DNA of 64,000 bases from Niveibacterium sp. 24ML (GTDB taxonomy: Bacteria; Pseudomonadota; Gammaproteobacteria; Burkholderiales; Rhodocyclaceae), in contig NZ_JAPFHA010000012.1 of assembly GCF_026586805.1 (NCBI RefSeq), positions 1 to 64,000 on the forward strand, given 5' to 3'. The position numbers and the translations under genes are program-made. The notes under the pieces are model-generated. The model ran no database searches. It was not told the origin of the DNA and was given only the letters and a program-made list of their open reading frames with translations. This document shows positions 1-8,584 of this stretch, piece after piece. Positions within the stretch are counted from its first letter, which is position 1. Every line of letters begins with the position of its first letter.

Positions 1-42
1 CAGAGTCGTCAAGAACCGAGCACACAAATTTCCGACGAAAAA

Positions 43-73
43 AATGCCAGACAGCGGTTAACTGACTGGCATT
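43..73 (-). terminator. Rho-independent terminator downstream of the Rieske gene
   Basis: An interrupted inverted repeat pairs AATGCCAG (43-50) with CTGGCATT (66-73), and a second arm CAG/CTG inside it extends the stem across one A-A mismatch. Read on the minus strand the stem is followed by a run of seven T (complement of the A run near 38-44). It lies about 50 bases past the stop of the minus-strand oxygenase gene and would end its transcript. Confidence 0.7.
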
Positions 74-123
74 GGCCAACAGGCGGCCTTTTTCATTTTT
101 TCAACGCATCACGCGGCTGCGAC

Positions 124-1221
124 TTAGCCGCCCAACGCGTCAGCCATCACACGCCGGTAGAACTCGTGAAAGTGCTGCATGCCATCCTCCATCGGCGTCT
201 GGTAGGGCCCCACTTCGTTGCGCCCCTCTTCCATCAGCGCTCGCCGGCCACGATCCATGCGCTCGGCAATCTCGTCGTCCTCGATGCAGGTTTCCATGTA
301 GGCAGCCTGCTCGGCCTTGATGAAATCCGGCTCGAACGCAGCAATGTCCTCCGGGTAGTAGAACTCGACCACATTCGTCGTCTTGTCTACGCCGCGGGGA
401 ATCAGAGTACTGACCACCAACACATGCGGATACCACTCCACCATGATGTTGGGGTAGTAGGTCAGCCAGATAGCGCCGTGCTTGGGCAGTTCGCCACCGT
501 AGTAATCCAGCACCGCCTTGTGCCACTTTGCATAGCTGGCTGAGCCAGCTTTGGCCAGCGAGGTAATGCCGACACGCTGCACCGAGTACCAATCGCCAAA
601 CTGCCAGGTCAGGTCGTCACAGGTAACGAAATTTCCAAGACCAGGGTGGAACGGCGCAACATGGTAGTCCTCCAGATAGACCTCGATGAAGGTCTTCCAG
701 TTGTAGTTGCACTCATGGATCTCAACGTGATCGAGCACGTAGCCGCTGAAATCCAGCTCGCTGGCAAGTTTCATCCCGGCAAGATCGGCCTGGGGCGAGC
801 GCGGGCCCTTGAACAGCAAACCATTCCACGATTCAAGCCGTTGCTTGTTCAGGTGTAAACACGGGTTCTGCGGAAAGTGCGGTGCACCGATCAGCTCGCC
901 GGTGTTCTCGTAGGTCCAGCGATGGATCGGACAGACGATGTTGTTCGCCTTGCCGCTGCCCTGCAACATGATGGCCTGGCGATGGCGGCAAACGTTCGAC
1001 ATCAGCCACAAGTCGTCGGCATTGCGAATCAGCATTTTCGAGTGATCCATCCACTCGATCGAGCGATAATCGGTTTGCTCGGGGACCATGAGCTCATGCC
1101 CCACGTAGCCAGGCCCGGCATCGAAGATGAGGCGCTTCTCCAGTTCGAAGACCTTTTCATCGAAGTACCACGACACGGGCAGTTGCGACACTGCCGGCGC
1201 CAGCTGTTCACGCTGAGACAT
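124..1221 (-). CDS. Rieske-type aromatic ring-hydroxylating oxygenase, alpha subunit
   Basis: The 365-residue product has the two-domain layout of Rieske non-heme iron oxygenase alpha subunits. The [2Fe-2S] Rieske ligands are visible as CRH (Cys78, His80) and CPIH (Cys97, His100), and the mononuclear iron site as EDYHVAPFH (residues 184-192), with the bridging Asp next to the first His. These enzymes use electrons from a reductase to hydroxylate or demethylate a substrate in the cytoplasm. No reductase or ferredoxin gene is adjacent, so the substrate is unknown; the overall form resembles choline-monooxygenase-like members. I chose ATG 1221, preceded by GGGGA at a suitable distance; an in-frame TTG at 1236 is less likely. 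It is transcribed divergently from xseB. Confidence 0.88.
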   Translation of the reverse strand: MSQREQLAPAVSQLPVSWYFDEKVFELEKRLIFDAGPGYVGHELMVPEQTDYRSIEWMDHSKMLIRNADDLWLMSNVCRHRQAIMLQGSGKANNIVCPIHRWTYENTGELIGAPHFPQNPCLHLNKQRLESWNGLLFKGPRSPQADLAGMKLASELDFSGYVLDHVEIHECNYNWKTFIEVYLEDYHVAPFHPGLGNFVTCDDLTWQFGDWYSVQRVGITSLAKAGSASYAKWHKAVLDYYGGELPKHGAIWLTYYPNIMVEWYPHVLVVSTLIPRGVDKTTNVVEFYYPEDIAAFEPDFIKAEQAAYMETCIEDDEIAERMDRGRRALMEEGRNEVGPYQTPMEDGMQHFHEFYRRVMADALGG

Positions 1222-1374
1222 AAAGGAAATCCCCAACCTCCACCGCCGGCGCGGGCCGGCTAAGCAAAAAGCGTTAAAGTATAGTTAAACCAGTCACCTA
1301 CGAAAAGCGCTCCGGCTCGGGCATGATACCGCTCCCGCTCCGGAACTTTTCCGCATCACGGCAACACATCCTCG

Positions 1375-1620
1375 ATGGCCAAAACAAGCGACAAACCCAA
1401 ATCCTTCGAGGCGGCATTGACCGAACTAGAGTCGATCGTTGCCGCCATGGAAACGCCCGATCTGCCGCTCGAACAATCGCTTGCCCACTTCGAGCGAGGC
1501 ACACGCTTGCTCCGCTTTTGCGAAAACGCCTTGGGGGATGCTGAAGCGCGCATTCGTATTCTTGAAGGCGGCCAGCTCGAACCCTTCCAGGCCGCCACGA
1601 CCGTGAAGCCCGACCAATGA
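1375..1620 (+). CDS. xseB: Exodeoxyribonuclease VII small subunit
   Basis: An 81-residue protein, the usual size for XseB. It carries the family's conserved core (FEAALTELESIVAAME followed by LPLEQSLAHFERG), which forms the helical hairpin that binds the XseA large subunit. The XseA-XseB complex degrades single-stranded DNA to oligonucleotides. It is the first gene of an operon with ispA: its TGA overlaps the ispA ATG by four bases (ATGA), an arrangement common in proteobacteria. xseA itself is not in the window. Confidence 0.95.
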   Translation: MAKTSDKPKSFEAALTELESIVAAMETPDLPLEQSLAHFERGTRLLRFCENALGDAEARIRILEGGQLEPFQAATTVKPDQ

Positions 1621-2510
1621 CCGACATGCAGCTCAGCGCATGGATGCGCCAGCGACAAGCCGAAGCCGAATCAGCGCTTGATCGCATCCTGCCCGACGCG
1701 GCAATCGCCCCCCAACGCCTTCACGAAGCAATGCGTTACGCCACGCTGGGTGGCGGCAAGCGCGTGCGCCCCCTGCTTGTATTCGCTGCGGGCGAGCTCG
1801 CGAACGCAAGTCAGCATGCACTCGAACAGGCGGCGTGCGCGGTCGAACTGATCCACGCCTACTCCCTCGTCCACGACGACATGCCTTGCATGGACGACGA
1901 TGTGCTGCGACGCGGCAAGCCCACCGTGCATGTCCAGTACGACGACGCCACCGCGCTGCTGGTAGGCGACGCCTTGCAGACGCTGGCGTTCCAGAGTCTT
2001 TCCGAGACGGCCCTCTTCGACGATGCCGTGCGGCAAGTCGATGCACTGCGGCTGCTTGCGCTGGCCTCCGGCTCACGCGGCATGGCTGGCGGCCAGGCCA
2101 TCGACCTCGAATCGGTTGGGCAGGCCATCAGCCGCGAAGCGCTCGAAGTGATGCATCTGCACAAGACCGGCGCGCTGATTCGCGCATCCGTCCAGCTGGG
2201 TGCCCTCTGCGGCAATGCCGACCCGGCATCACTCGCAGCACTCGATCGCTTTGGCAAGGCGATCGGCCTGCTCTTTCAGGTGGTGGACGATCTGCTCGAC
2301 GCCGCCGCCGACACGGCAACGCTTGGAAAAACCGCCGGCAAGGATGCCGCCAACAACAAGCCGACCTACGTCACCCTGCTTGGGGCGACCGAGGCAAAGC
2401 GGCTTGCAGAAGATCTTCGACGTGACGCGCACGACAGCCTCGCGGCCTTCGGCGACCGCGCACGCCGCCTTGCTCAGCTGACCGACTACATCGTGGATCG
2501 GTCTTTCTGA
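1617..2510 (+). CDS. ispA: Farnesyl diphosphate synthase (polyprenyl synthetase family)
   Basis: A 297-residue all-alpha prenyltransferase that condenses IPP with DMAPP and GPP to make farnesyl diphosphate for quinones and undecaprenyl phosphate. The first aspartate-rich motif HDDMPCMDDD lies near residues 86-95 and the second, VVDDLLD, near 221-227; GGGKRVRP near 45-52 binds pyrophosphate. The spacing of the first motif (DDxxxxD) is typical of bacterial short-chain synthases. It overlaps xseB by four bases and is followed 36 bases later by dxs, so all three are likely cotranscribed and supply the same pathway. Confidence 0.96.
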   Translation: MTDMQLSAWMRQRQAEAESALDRILPDAAIAPQRLHEAMRYATLGGGKRVRPLLVFAAGELANASQHALEQAACAVELIHAYSLVHDDMPCMDDDVLRRGKPTVHVQYDDATALLVGDALQTLAFQSLSETALFDDAVRQVDALRLLALASGSRGMAGGQAIDLESVGQAISREALEVMHLHKTGALIRASVQLGALCGNADPASLAALDRFGKAIGLLFQVVDDLLDAAADTATLGKTAGKDAANNKPTYVTLLGATEAKRLAEDLRRDAHDSLAAFGDRARRLAQLTDYIVDRSF

Positions 2511-2546
2511 GCACAGGCACATAACGCTTTTGGGACACCGCTTGAC

Positions 2547-4424
2547 ATGACCACCTATCCCTTGCTCGACCGCATCGAAAGCCCGGCGGATCTGCGCCAG
2601 CTCGATCGCAAGGACCTCCAGCCCCTGGCCGACGAACTCCGTGGCTTTCTGCTCGAATCGGTCTCCAAAACCGGCGGCCACCTGTCGTCAAACCTCGGCA
2701 CGGTCGAACTGAGCGTTGCGCTGCACTACGTCTACAACACGCCCGAAGACCGGGTCGTCTGGGATGTCGGCCACCAGACCTACGCCCACAAGGTTCTCAC
2801 CGGACGCCGCAAGCAGATGTCGACGCTGCGTCACTACAAGGGGCTGTCGGGGTTTCCGCGTCGCAGCGAAAGCGAGTTCGACACCTTCGGCACCGCGCAC
2901 TCCTCCACCTCGATCTCAGCTGCGCTCGGGATGGCGATTGGCGCGCAGCGCGACGGCATCGCCCGCAAAGCGATCGCCGTGATTGGCGACGGCGCAATGA
3001 GCGCCGGCATGGCCTTCGAGGCACTCAACAACGCCGGCGTTGCCGACAGCGACCTGCTCGTGATCCTCAACGACAACGAGATGTCGATCTCGCCGCCGGT
3101 TGGCGCGCTCAACAAACACCTCTCACGCCTGCTCTCGGGCCGCCTCTTCAACGGTGCGCGCGAGATCGGGAAGCGCTTTCTCGAGCAGCTCCCACCGCCG
3201 GTGTTCGAATTGGCCCGCCGCACTGAAGAGCACGTGAAGGGCATGATGATGCCCGGCACCCTGTTTGAAGAGTTCGGCTTCCGCTATTTCGGTCCGATCG
3301 ACGGACACGACCTGGAAGCCTTGGTGCCCATGCTCCAGAATCTCCGCGAGCTCAAAGGCCCGCTCTTCCTGCACGTCATCACGCGGAAGGGGCAAGGCTA
3401 CAAACTCGCCGAAAACGACCCTATCCTCTATCACGGCGTCGCAAAGTTCGATCACACCGAGGGCATCGCCACCGGCGCGAGCAAAGTCGCTGGAAAGCTC
3501 ACCTACACGCAAGTCTTTGGTGACTGGCTTTGCGACATGGCCAAGGCCAATCCGCGTCTGGTCGCCATCACCCCCGCGATGCGCGAAGGTTCGGGCATGG
3601 TCCGGTTCGAGCAAGAACACCCCGACCGCTACTTCGACGTCGGCATCGCCGAACAGCATGCACTCACGTTCGCAGCCGGACTCGCGTGCGAAGGCGCCAA
3701 ACCGGTTGTTGCGATCTACTCGACTTTCCTTCAGCGTGCGTACGATCAGCTGATCCATGACATCGCACTGCAAAACCTGCCGGTCATGCTCGCAATCGAC
3801 CGCGGCGGGCTCGTTGGCGCCGACGGCGCCACGCACCACGGCGCGTTTGACCTCTCCTTCCTTGCCTGTGTGCCAAACATGCTGATCATGGCGCCGAGCG
3901 ATGAAGACGAGTGCCGCAAAATGCTCACCACCGGGTTCCTGCACGATGGTCCGAGCGCTGTGCGCTACCCTCGTGGCAGCGGCTGCGGGGCCAAGCCCGA
4001 TCCAGCGCTGACCCCCCTGCCGATCGGCAAGGCCCAACTTCGTCGGCAAGGCAGGCGCGTCGCCCTGCTCGCCTTCGGGTCGATGCTGGGCCCCGCGCTC
4101 GAAGCCGGAGAGCGGCTCGACGCGAGCGTTGTGAACATGCGGTTCATCAAACCGATGGATCTCGACATGCTGAGCAACATCGCCAAGTCGCATGAACTCA
4201 TTGTCACGCTTGAAGAGAACTCAGTGATCGGCGGCGCAGGTTCGGAAGTGGCCCGCGCCCTTGAGAACTTGGGCGTGGCTATACCCATGCTCCGGCTCGG
4301 CCTACCAGATCAGTTCATTGACCATGGCGAGCAAAGCCAGCTCCACAAAGAGATCGGCCTAACCGCCGAACAGATCTACGAGCGCATCTCGGCTCGACTG
4401 GCCTCTATCGAGCCCATAGTTTAG
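2547..4424 (+). CDS. dxs: 1-deoxy-D-xylulose-5-phosphate synthase
   Basis: A 625-residue thiamine-diphosphate enzyme that joins pyruvate and glyceraldehyde 3-phosphate, the entry step of the MEP isoprenoid pathway. Visible are the transketolase-like N-terminal part with [11 protein letters not shown] near residue 70, the ThDP/Mg motif [18 protein letters not shown] near 147, the pyrimidine domain with [15 protein letters not shown] near 370, and [15 protein letters not shown] near 418. Length is normal for the family. It follows ispA in the same direction, completing an isoprenoid supply operon. Confidence 0.97.
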   Translation: MTTYPLLDRIESPADLRQLDRKDLQPLADELRGFLLESVSKTGGHLSSNLGTVELSVALHYVYNTPEDRVVWDVGHQTYAHKVLTGRRKQMSTLRHYKGLSGFPRRSESEFDTFGTAHSSTSISAALGMAIGAQRDGIARKAIAVIGDGAMSAGMAFEALNNAGVADSDLLVILNDNEMSISPPVGALNKHLSRLLSGRLFNGAREIGKRFLEQLPPPVFELARRTEEHVKGMMMPGTLFEEFGFRYFGPIDGHDLEALVPMLQNLRELKGPLFLHVITRKGQGYKLAENDPILYHGVAKFDHTEGIATGASKVAGKLTYTQVFGDWLCDMAKANPRLVAITPAMREGSGMVRFEQEHPDRYFDVGIAEQHALTFAAGLACEGAKPVVAIYSTFLQRAYDQLIHDIALQNLPVMLAIDRGGLVGADGATHHGAFDLSFLACVPNMLIMAPSDEDECRKMLTTGFLHDGPSAVRYPRGSGCGAKPDPALTPLPIGKAQLRRQGRRVALLAFGSMLGPALEAGERLDASVVNMRFIKPMDLDMLSNIAKSHELIVTLEENSVIGGAGSEVARALENLGVAIPMLRLGLPDQFIDHGEQSQLHKEIGLTAEQIYERISARLASIEPIV

Positions 4425-4568
4425 TCAAACCCAAGGGAATGCTAGGATCGCGCCTTGATTCGGGGCGCCTCCGCCCCCATCTCCCACAGATCCGGGGCAG
4501 CCGCCCGAACCCACGCAGGACAACGCCTTCCTCCGGCAGATCCAGTGAGCCCCGGCAGGAAAGGATGT

Positions 4569-5387
4569 ATGGATACCAAGAACACCCGCGATGCCGCGGC
4601 CCCCATGGCTGACGTACAAGGCAGCGAAGACCGTCGCCAGCTCGCCATCAACAAGGTTGGCATCAAGTCGATTCGCCATCCGGTCAAGGTCGCTGACCGC
4701 AGTGGTGGCATCCAGCACACCGTTGCCACTTTCAGCATGTATGTGGGATTGCCGCACAACTTCAAGGGCACCCACATGTCTCGCTTCATCGAGATCCTCA
4801 ACGGACACGACCAGGAAATCTCGGTCGAGTCATTTGAGCCGATGCTGCGTGAAATGATCGAGCGCCTCGAGGCCGAAACAGGTCACATCGAGATGACGTT
4901 CCCGTTCTTCATCAACAAGGCCGCCCCGGTCTCCGGTGTGAAGAGCCTGATGGATTACGAAGTCACGTTCGTAGGCGAGATCAAGCCCGGCGGGGAGTGC
5001 GAGTTCACAATGAAGGTGCTCGTACCCGTCACCAGCCTCTGCCCCTGCTCGAAGAAGATTTCCGATCGCGGCGCCCATAACCAGCGCTCACACGTCACGG
5101 TAAGCGCCTACGCGAAAGATCGCGTATGGATCGAAGAGATTGTGCAACTCGTCGAACAGGAAGCCTCGTGCGAACTGTTCGGACTGCTCAAGCGCCCCGA
5201 CGAAAAGTGGGTCACCGAACGTGCCTACGACAATCCGAAATTTGTCGAAGACATGGTTCGCGACGTGGCAGGCCGCCTCAACGCTGAACCCCGCATCCAC
5301 GCATACGCGGTCGAATGCGAGAACTTTGAATCAATCCACAATCACAGCGCCTACGCTCTGATTGAACACGACAAGAGGGCCCGCTAA
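4569..5387 (+). CDS. folE2: GTP cyclohydrolase FolE2 (type IB)
   Basis: The 272-residue product matches the FolE2 family, which converts GTP to dihydroneopterin triphosphate for folate synthesis using a metal other than strictly zinc. Conserved segments seen include [10 protein letters not shown], the LCPCSKKIS cysteine motif, [11 protein letters not shown] and [10 protein letters not shown] chose ATG 4569 because AGGAAAGG lies just before it; the frame stays open upstream to 4455, but that stretch is low-complexity. It is followed by a strong terminator, so it is probably the last gene of its unit. Confidence 0.95.
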   Translation: MDTKNTRDAAAPMADVQGSEDRRQLAINKVGIKSIRHPVKVADRSGGIQHTVATFSMYVGLPHNFKGTHMSRFIEILNGHDQEISVESFEPMLREMIERLEAETGHIEMTFPFFINKAAPVSGVKSLMDYEVTFVGEIKPGGECEFTMKVLVPVTSLCPCSKKISDRGAHNQRSHVTVSAYAKDRVWIEEIVQLVEQEASCELFGLLKRPDEKWVTERAYDNPKFVEDMVRDVAGRLNAEPRIHAYAVECENFESIHNHSAYALIEHDKRAR

Positions 5388-5419
5388 CGCAGCCAGCAAC
5401 ACAAGCGCACATCCAGAGA

Positions 5420-5443
5420 GGGCCGCCTGCGCGGCCCTTTTTT
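5420..5443 (+). terminator. Rho-independent terminator after folE2
   Basis: A perfect stem GGGCCGC/GCGGCCC with the four-base loop CTGC is followed by six T, 32 bases past the folE2 stop codon. Confidence 0.93.
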
Positions 5444-5466
5444 GATCTACCCGAACACGCAAAAGC

Positions 5467-5492
5467 AAAAAGCCCGCAGAAGCGGGCTTTTT
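5467..5492 (-). terminator. Rho-independent terminator after rpsI
   Basis: AAAAAGCCCGC pairs with GCGGGCTTTTT around the loop AGAA. Flanked by A on one side and T on the other, it can act in both directions; its main role is likely ending the rplM-rpsI transcript, whose stop codon is about 20 bases away. Confidence 0.93.
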
Positions 5493-5513
5493 GTACAGCT
5501 GAGGCGCAGGCGA

Positions 5514-5912
5514 TCAGCGCTTCGAGAACTGCTTGCGACGACGTGCGCCGTGCAGGCCAACCTTCTTACGCTCAACCTCACGTGCATCGCGAGTCACGAA
5601 GCCGGCCTTCTTCAGCACAGGCTTCAGGGTCTCGTCATAGTCGATCAGCGCGCGGGTAATGCCGTGGCGCACCGCACCAGCCTGACCCGACTCGCCGCCG
5701 CCATCAACGTTGACCAGGATGTCGAACTTGCCGACGGTCTCGGTCAGCTCGAGCGGCTGGCGCACGATCATGCGACCAGTTTCACGCGAGAAGAAAACAT
5801 CGACCGGCTTGCCGTTGACAACGATGTTGCCCGAGCCCGGCTTGATGAACACACGTGCCACTGCAGTCTTGCGGCGGCCCGTGCCGTACTTGTAAGGATT
5901 CGCGATCGCCAT
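5514..5912 (-). CDS. rpsI: 30S ribosomal protein S9
   Basis: A 132-residue basic protein with the universal S9 features: [14 protein letters not shown] at the N-terminus, the [15 protein letters not shown] segment in the middle, and the C-terminal extension [14 protein letters not shown] that reaches the P-site tRNA. It lies 12 bases downstream of rplM on the same strand, the standard L13-S9 operon. Confidence 0.98.
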   Translation of the reverse strand: MAIANPYKYGTGRRKTAVARVFIKPGSGNIVVNGKPVDVFFSRETGRMIVRQPLELTETVGKFDILVNVDGGGESGQAGAVRHGITRALIDYDETLKPVLKKAGFVTRDAREVERKKVGLHGARRRKQFSKR

Positions 5913-5924
5913 TGCTTGGCTCCG

Positions 5925-6353
5925 TTAGATTTCGAGGGCCTTCGGCTGCTGGGCACTGTGCGGGTGAGCATCACCGGCGTAGCACTTCAGCTTCTTCAGC
6001 ATCGCGTAACCGAGCGGACCCTTGGGGAGCATACCCTTGACGGCCTTGGTCAGCACACGATCCGGGAAGCGCTGCTGCAGCTTCTGGAAGTTTGTTTCGT
6101 AAATGCCACCCGGATAACCGGAGTGACGGTAGTACTTCTTGTCCAGCGCCTTGGCGCCGGTAACACGCAGCTTTTCAACGTTAACAACGACGATGAAATC
6201 GCCGGTATCAACGTGCGGCGTGTACTCAGGCTTGTGCTTGCCACGAAGGCGGCTTGCGATTTCCGAGGCAAGACGGCCGAGAACCTTGTCGGTTGCGTCC
6301 ACCACGTACCAATCACGCTTAACTTCGTGCGGCTTGGCCGAAAACGTCCTCAT
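5925..6353 (-). CDS. rplM: 50S ribosomal protein L13
   Basis: A 142-residue protein of the normal L13 size, with [30 protein letters not shown] near the start (split here as [13 protein letters not shown] and KHKPEYTPH) and the HSGYPGG and MLPKGPLG motifs of the family. It binds 23S rRNA early in 50S assembly. AAGGGA precedes the ATG. It is the first gene of the rplM-rpsI operon. Confidence 0.98.
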   Translation of the reverse strand: MRTFSAKPHEVKRDWYVVDATDKVLGRLASEIASRLRGKHKPEYTPHVDTGDFIVVVNVEKLRVTGAKALDKKYYRHSGYPGGIYETNFQKLQQRFPDRVLTKAVKGMLPKGPLGYAMLKKLKCYAGDAHPHSAQQPKALEI

Positions 6354-6461
6354 GAGAATGTCCCTTGGTTTCTTCTAGGACCCAGTTCTAGGCCCAAATG
6401 CGGAAAGCCGGCAATTCTACACGCCAACTCCCGAGAAAGTCAAACATCGATCGAAAGCAAC

Positions 6462-6576
6462 AAAAAAAAACGCAGCCCGCTGGAGCTGCGCCAAGTCCAC
6501 ACCAAAGGAGGAGGGTGGAGGAGACAAACCCGGGGTATCTCCGGCTCGCCATTGCGTCACCAGATCAACCACTACG
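6462..6576 (-). ncRNA. Candidate small RNA with repeated anti-Shine-Dalgarno motifs
   Basis: A minus-strand promoter-like pair (TTGCGT at 6606-6611, CATAAT at 6583-6588, 17-base spacer) lies about 110 bases upstream of a strong terminator: stem CGCAGC/GCTGCG (6471-6490) followed by nine T. No plausible protein fits between them. The predicted transcript of about 115 nt contains CUCCUCC (complement of 6517-6523) and CCCUCCUCC (complement of 6507-6515), both complementary to ribosome-binding sites. These lie between a weak upstream hairpin (GGAGA/TCTCC) and the terminator. I do not recognise it as a known family. Confidence 0.5.
6471..6490 (-). terminator. Rho-independent terminator in the rplM-osmC gap
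   Basis: The stem CGCAGC/GCTGCG has an eight-base loop and, on the minus strand, is followed by nine T (complement of A 6462-6470). No annotated protein gene ends here, which is the main reason to suspect a small RNA upstream of it. Confidence 0.8.
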
Positions 6577-6660
6577 GTTCGCATTATGGGGATAGCGCTT
6601 GTGCAACGCAAGAATCCGGACCCTCGGCCCAAGCGAAGCTATTTATATCGGGATAAGTAC

Positions 6661-6680
6661 TGCTTATGTTCGTGTAAGCA
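6661..6680. repeat. Inverted repeat, possible operator
   Basis: TGCTTA and TAAGCA are separated by eight bases in an AT-rich section about 160 bases before the osmC-like gene. The 6-8-6 layout could bind a dimeric regulator, but no match to a known site is claimed. Confidence 0.3.
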
Positions 6681-6839
6681 ATTGTGTTTGCTGGAAATTT
6701 TATGTTGACTGACTCGTCATTCAGTGGGTCGTTAAGGCTGACAAAACAGCATGGATGCTGCATCGCAGCATTGCCCGGAAGCCGGTAAAATGTGCCGCGT
6801 AAAAACCTATAACGCGAACGCACAAACAGGAAACGCAAG

Positions 6840-7256
6840 ATGGAATGCAGCGTGAAGTGGGTAGATGGAGCAACATTTCTGGCCAGCACGGGTAGTGGAC
6901 ACTTCTTGAACATGGAAGGCGCGGCGGACGCCGGCGGCCTGAATCGCGCGCCGCGTCCGATGGAGTTGCTGCTCGCGGGCGCCGGGGGCTGCTCCGCATT
7001 TGATGTTGTGACAATCCTGAAGCGGGGCCGCCATCCGGTCAGCGGCTGCGAAGTAGCACTCAAAGCAGAGCGCGCCGACGCAGACCCGAAGGTCTTTACG
7101 CGAATCCACTACCACTTTACGGTTCGAGGCAAAGGCCTGAAGCACGAGGCCGTCGAGCGCGCGGTGAAGCTATCCGCCGAGAAGTACTGTTCCGCGTCGA
7201 TCATGCTGGGCAAGACCGCTGAAGTCACCCACGACTTCGAGCTGATCGAGGACTGA
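6840..7256 (+). CDS. OsmC family protein (YhfA-like)
   Basis: A 138-residue OsmC/Ohr superfamily protein. The two cysteines expected in this family are present: one in GAGGCSAFDVVTILKR (Cys near residue 58) and one in KYCSASIMLGK (near 119). The short form, with RPMELLLAGAGGC and without the insertions of classical Ohr, resembles the YhfA-like branch, whose physiological role is poorly known; thiol-dependent peroxide reduction is the family activity. It is a single gene convergent with coq7. Confidence 0.85.
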   Translation: MECSVKWVDGATFLASTGSGHFLNMEGAADAGGLNRAPRPMELLLAGAGGCSAFDVVTILKRGRHPVSGCEVALKAERADADPKVFTRIHYHFTVRGKGLKHEAVERAVKLSAEKYCSASIMLGKTAEVTHDFELIED

Positions 7257-7269
7257 AATCAAAGACAAA

Positions 7270-7293
7270 GAAGGGCTGCTCGCGCCGCCCTTC
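7270..7293. terminator. Possible terminator between the osmC-like gene and coq7
   Basis: GAAGGGC pairs with GCCCTTC around a ten-base loop in the 61-base gap between two convergent genes. There is no clear T tract, so termination strength is uncertain. Confidence 0.45.
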
Positions 7294-7317
7294 CTCTCCT
7301 GATCGCCAATCCGTCCG

Positions 7318-7938
7318 CTAGATGCGATACGCGAGGCGAGTCATCACCCCTGAGGCCAGCTTCATCGCGCCGCGCACCGGCGCCGGCAACTCGGCGGCAC
7401 CCAGGGCGAGCGCAGTCTCGGCGTGGCTCGCCTCATCGCGCTTCATCTGTTCAAGAATCGCCTGCGAACGGGTGTCCGACGGCGGCACACGGTCGATATG
7501 ACTTGCAAGGTGCGCCTCAACCTGGCGCTCCGTTTCCGCCAGGAAACCAAGACTCCAGCGATCACCGAAGCGGCCGGCCAGCACGCCGATCGACAAGGCG
7601 CCGGCGTACCAGAGCGGATTGAGCAAGCTCTTGCGGCCGCCCACGTCCTGAAGCCGTTGCTCCGTCCACGCAAGATGTTCGGTCTCTTCATGAGCGGCCT
7701 GCCGCAGCGCATCGGTCACCGCGGGGTCGTGCGAGGTCAGCGCCTGCCCCTGGTAGAGCGCCTGAGCGCAGATCTCGCCAACATGGTTCACCCGCATCAA
7801 ACCGGCAACATGAGCCCGCTCAGCGTCCGAGAGCGCCGCATCTTCCTGGCCTGCGCCGGGGGTCGGGCGACTGCTCCGCGCAGGCGCGAAAACGGTTCGT
7901 AGCGCTCGGTCAAACTCAATGATCAGACTGTCAATCAT
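7318..7938 (-). CDS. coq7: 3-demethoxyubiquinol 3-hydroxylase
   Basis: A 206-residue di-iron hydroxylase of ubiquinone biosynthesis. The ferritin-like four-helix iron ligands are visible as [27 protein letters not shown] and [14 protein letters not shown], giving the E...ExxH pattern repeated twice. Beta- and gammaproteobacteria use Coq7 for the C6 hydroxylation step. Its start overlaps the end of rppH by eight bases, so the two are likely cotranscribed. Confidence 0.93.
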   Translation of the reverse strand: MIDSLIIEFDRALRTVFAPARSSRPTPGAGQEDAALSDAERAHVAGLMRVNHVGEICAQALYQGQALTSHDPAVTDALRQAAHEETEHLAWTEQRLQDVGGRKSLLNPLWYAGALSIGVLAGRFGDRWSLGFLAETERQVEAHLASHIDRVPPSDTRSQAILEQMKRDEASHAETALALGAAELPAPVRGAMKLASGVMTRLAYRI

Positions 7939-8470
7939 GATTACTCGGATGCGCCTCGCTCAGAACATAGTTCGCCGGCCGCTCGGGCGGGGTGCTGCCG
8001 CGAAAGAGCACGCCCGACAGTTCATTGAGCGCAAGTCGATAGACCTGCCGCTTGAACTCGATCACCGCCTCCAGCGGCACCCAGTAGCCTGCCCAACGCC
8101 AAGCGTCGAACTCCGGCTTTTCGGTTGCCCGTAACGACACGTCTGCATCGCGAGCAAGCAGGCGCAACAGGAACCAGATCTGCTTCTGCCCTCGATATGT
8201 ATTGCGCCACTCTCGTTTAACCCAGTGGCGTGGAACGTCGTACCGCAGCCAACTGCGCGTGCGACCAAGAATCTTCACGTGCTCCGGCCGCAAGCCTACT
8301 TCCTCGTAGAGCTCGCGGAACATAGCCTGCTCAGGCGATTCCCCATGCTTGATGCCGCCTTGCGGGAACTGCCAAGAATGCTCGCGGATGCGTTTACCCC
8401 AGAAGACCTCGTTTCGCGCGTTGACCAGGATGATGCCGACGTTGGGGCGATATCCGTCCCGGTCGAGCAT
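7931..8470 (-). CDS. rppH: RNA pyrophosphohydrolase
   Basis: The 179-residue product opens with [17 protein letters not shown], the hallmark N-terminus of RppH, and carries the Nudix box [20 protein letters not shown] followed by VGL. RppH removes pyrophosphate from 5-prime triphosphate mRNA ends and starts RNase E-dependent decay. I chose ATG 8470, with AGGTGG upstream, over an in-frame GTG nine bases earlier. It is divergent from proS and overlaps coq7 downstream. Confidence 0.95.
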   Translation of the reverse strand: MLDRDGYRPNVGIILVNARNEVFWGKRIREHSWQFPQGGIKHGESPEQAMFRELYEEVGLRPEHVKILGRTRSWLRYDVPRHWVKREWRNTYRGQKQIWFLLRLLARDADVSLRATEKPEFDAWRWAGYWVPLEAVIEFKRQVYRLALNELSGVLFRGSTPPERPANYVLSEAHPSNHD

Positions 8471-8584
8471 GAAAACCACCTGAAAAATAGCTGAATTGGG
8501 CTGGATTCTTCCACATGCGGCAAACGAAGGAAAGCGACGGCCGCTGCGCTAAAATGGCGGATTGACCCAATCTATCGAATCGAC

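Larger units (their letters stand above)
6354..6839. other. Intergenic region between rplM and the osmC-like gene
   Basis: This 486-base stretch has no convincing protein gene. It holds the rplM promoter side, a minus-strand terminator and promoter that bracket a candidate small RNA (6462-6576), an AT-richer section around 6640-6760 that probably carries the promoter of the osmC-like gene, and an inverted repeat at 6661-6680. Confidence 0.6.

Noticed and set aside
74-100. A + strand terminator (GGCC repeat before a T run)
   Set aside because: The stem is only four base pairs and no + strand gene is visible before it in the window, so it is not listed.
5442-6656. A 404-codon open frame on the + strand
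   Set aside because: It lies antisense to rplM and rpsI, which are certain; it is a by-product of the GC-rich codon use on the other strand.
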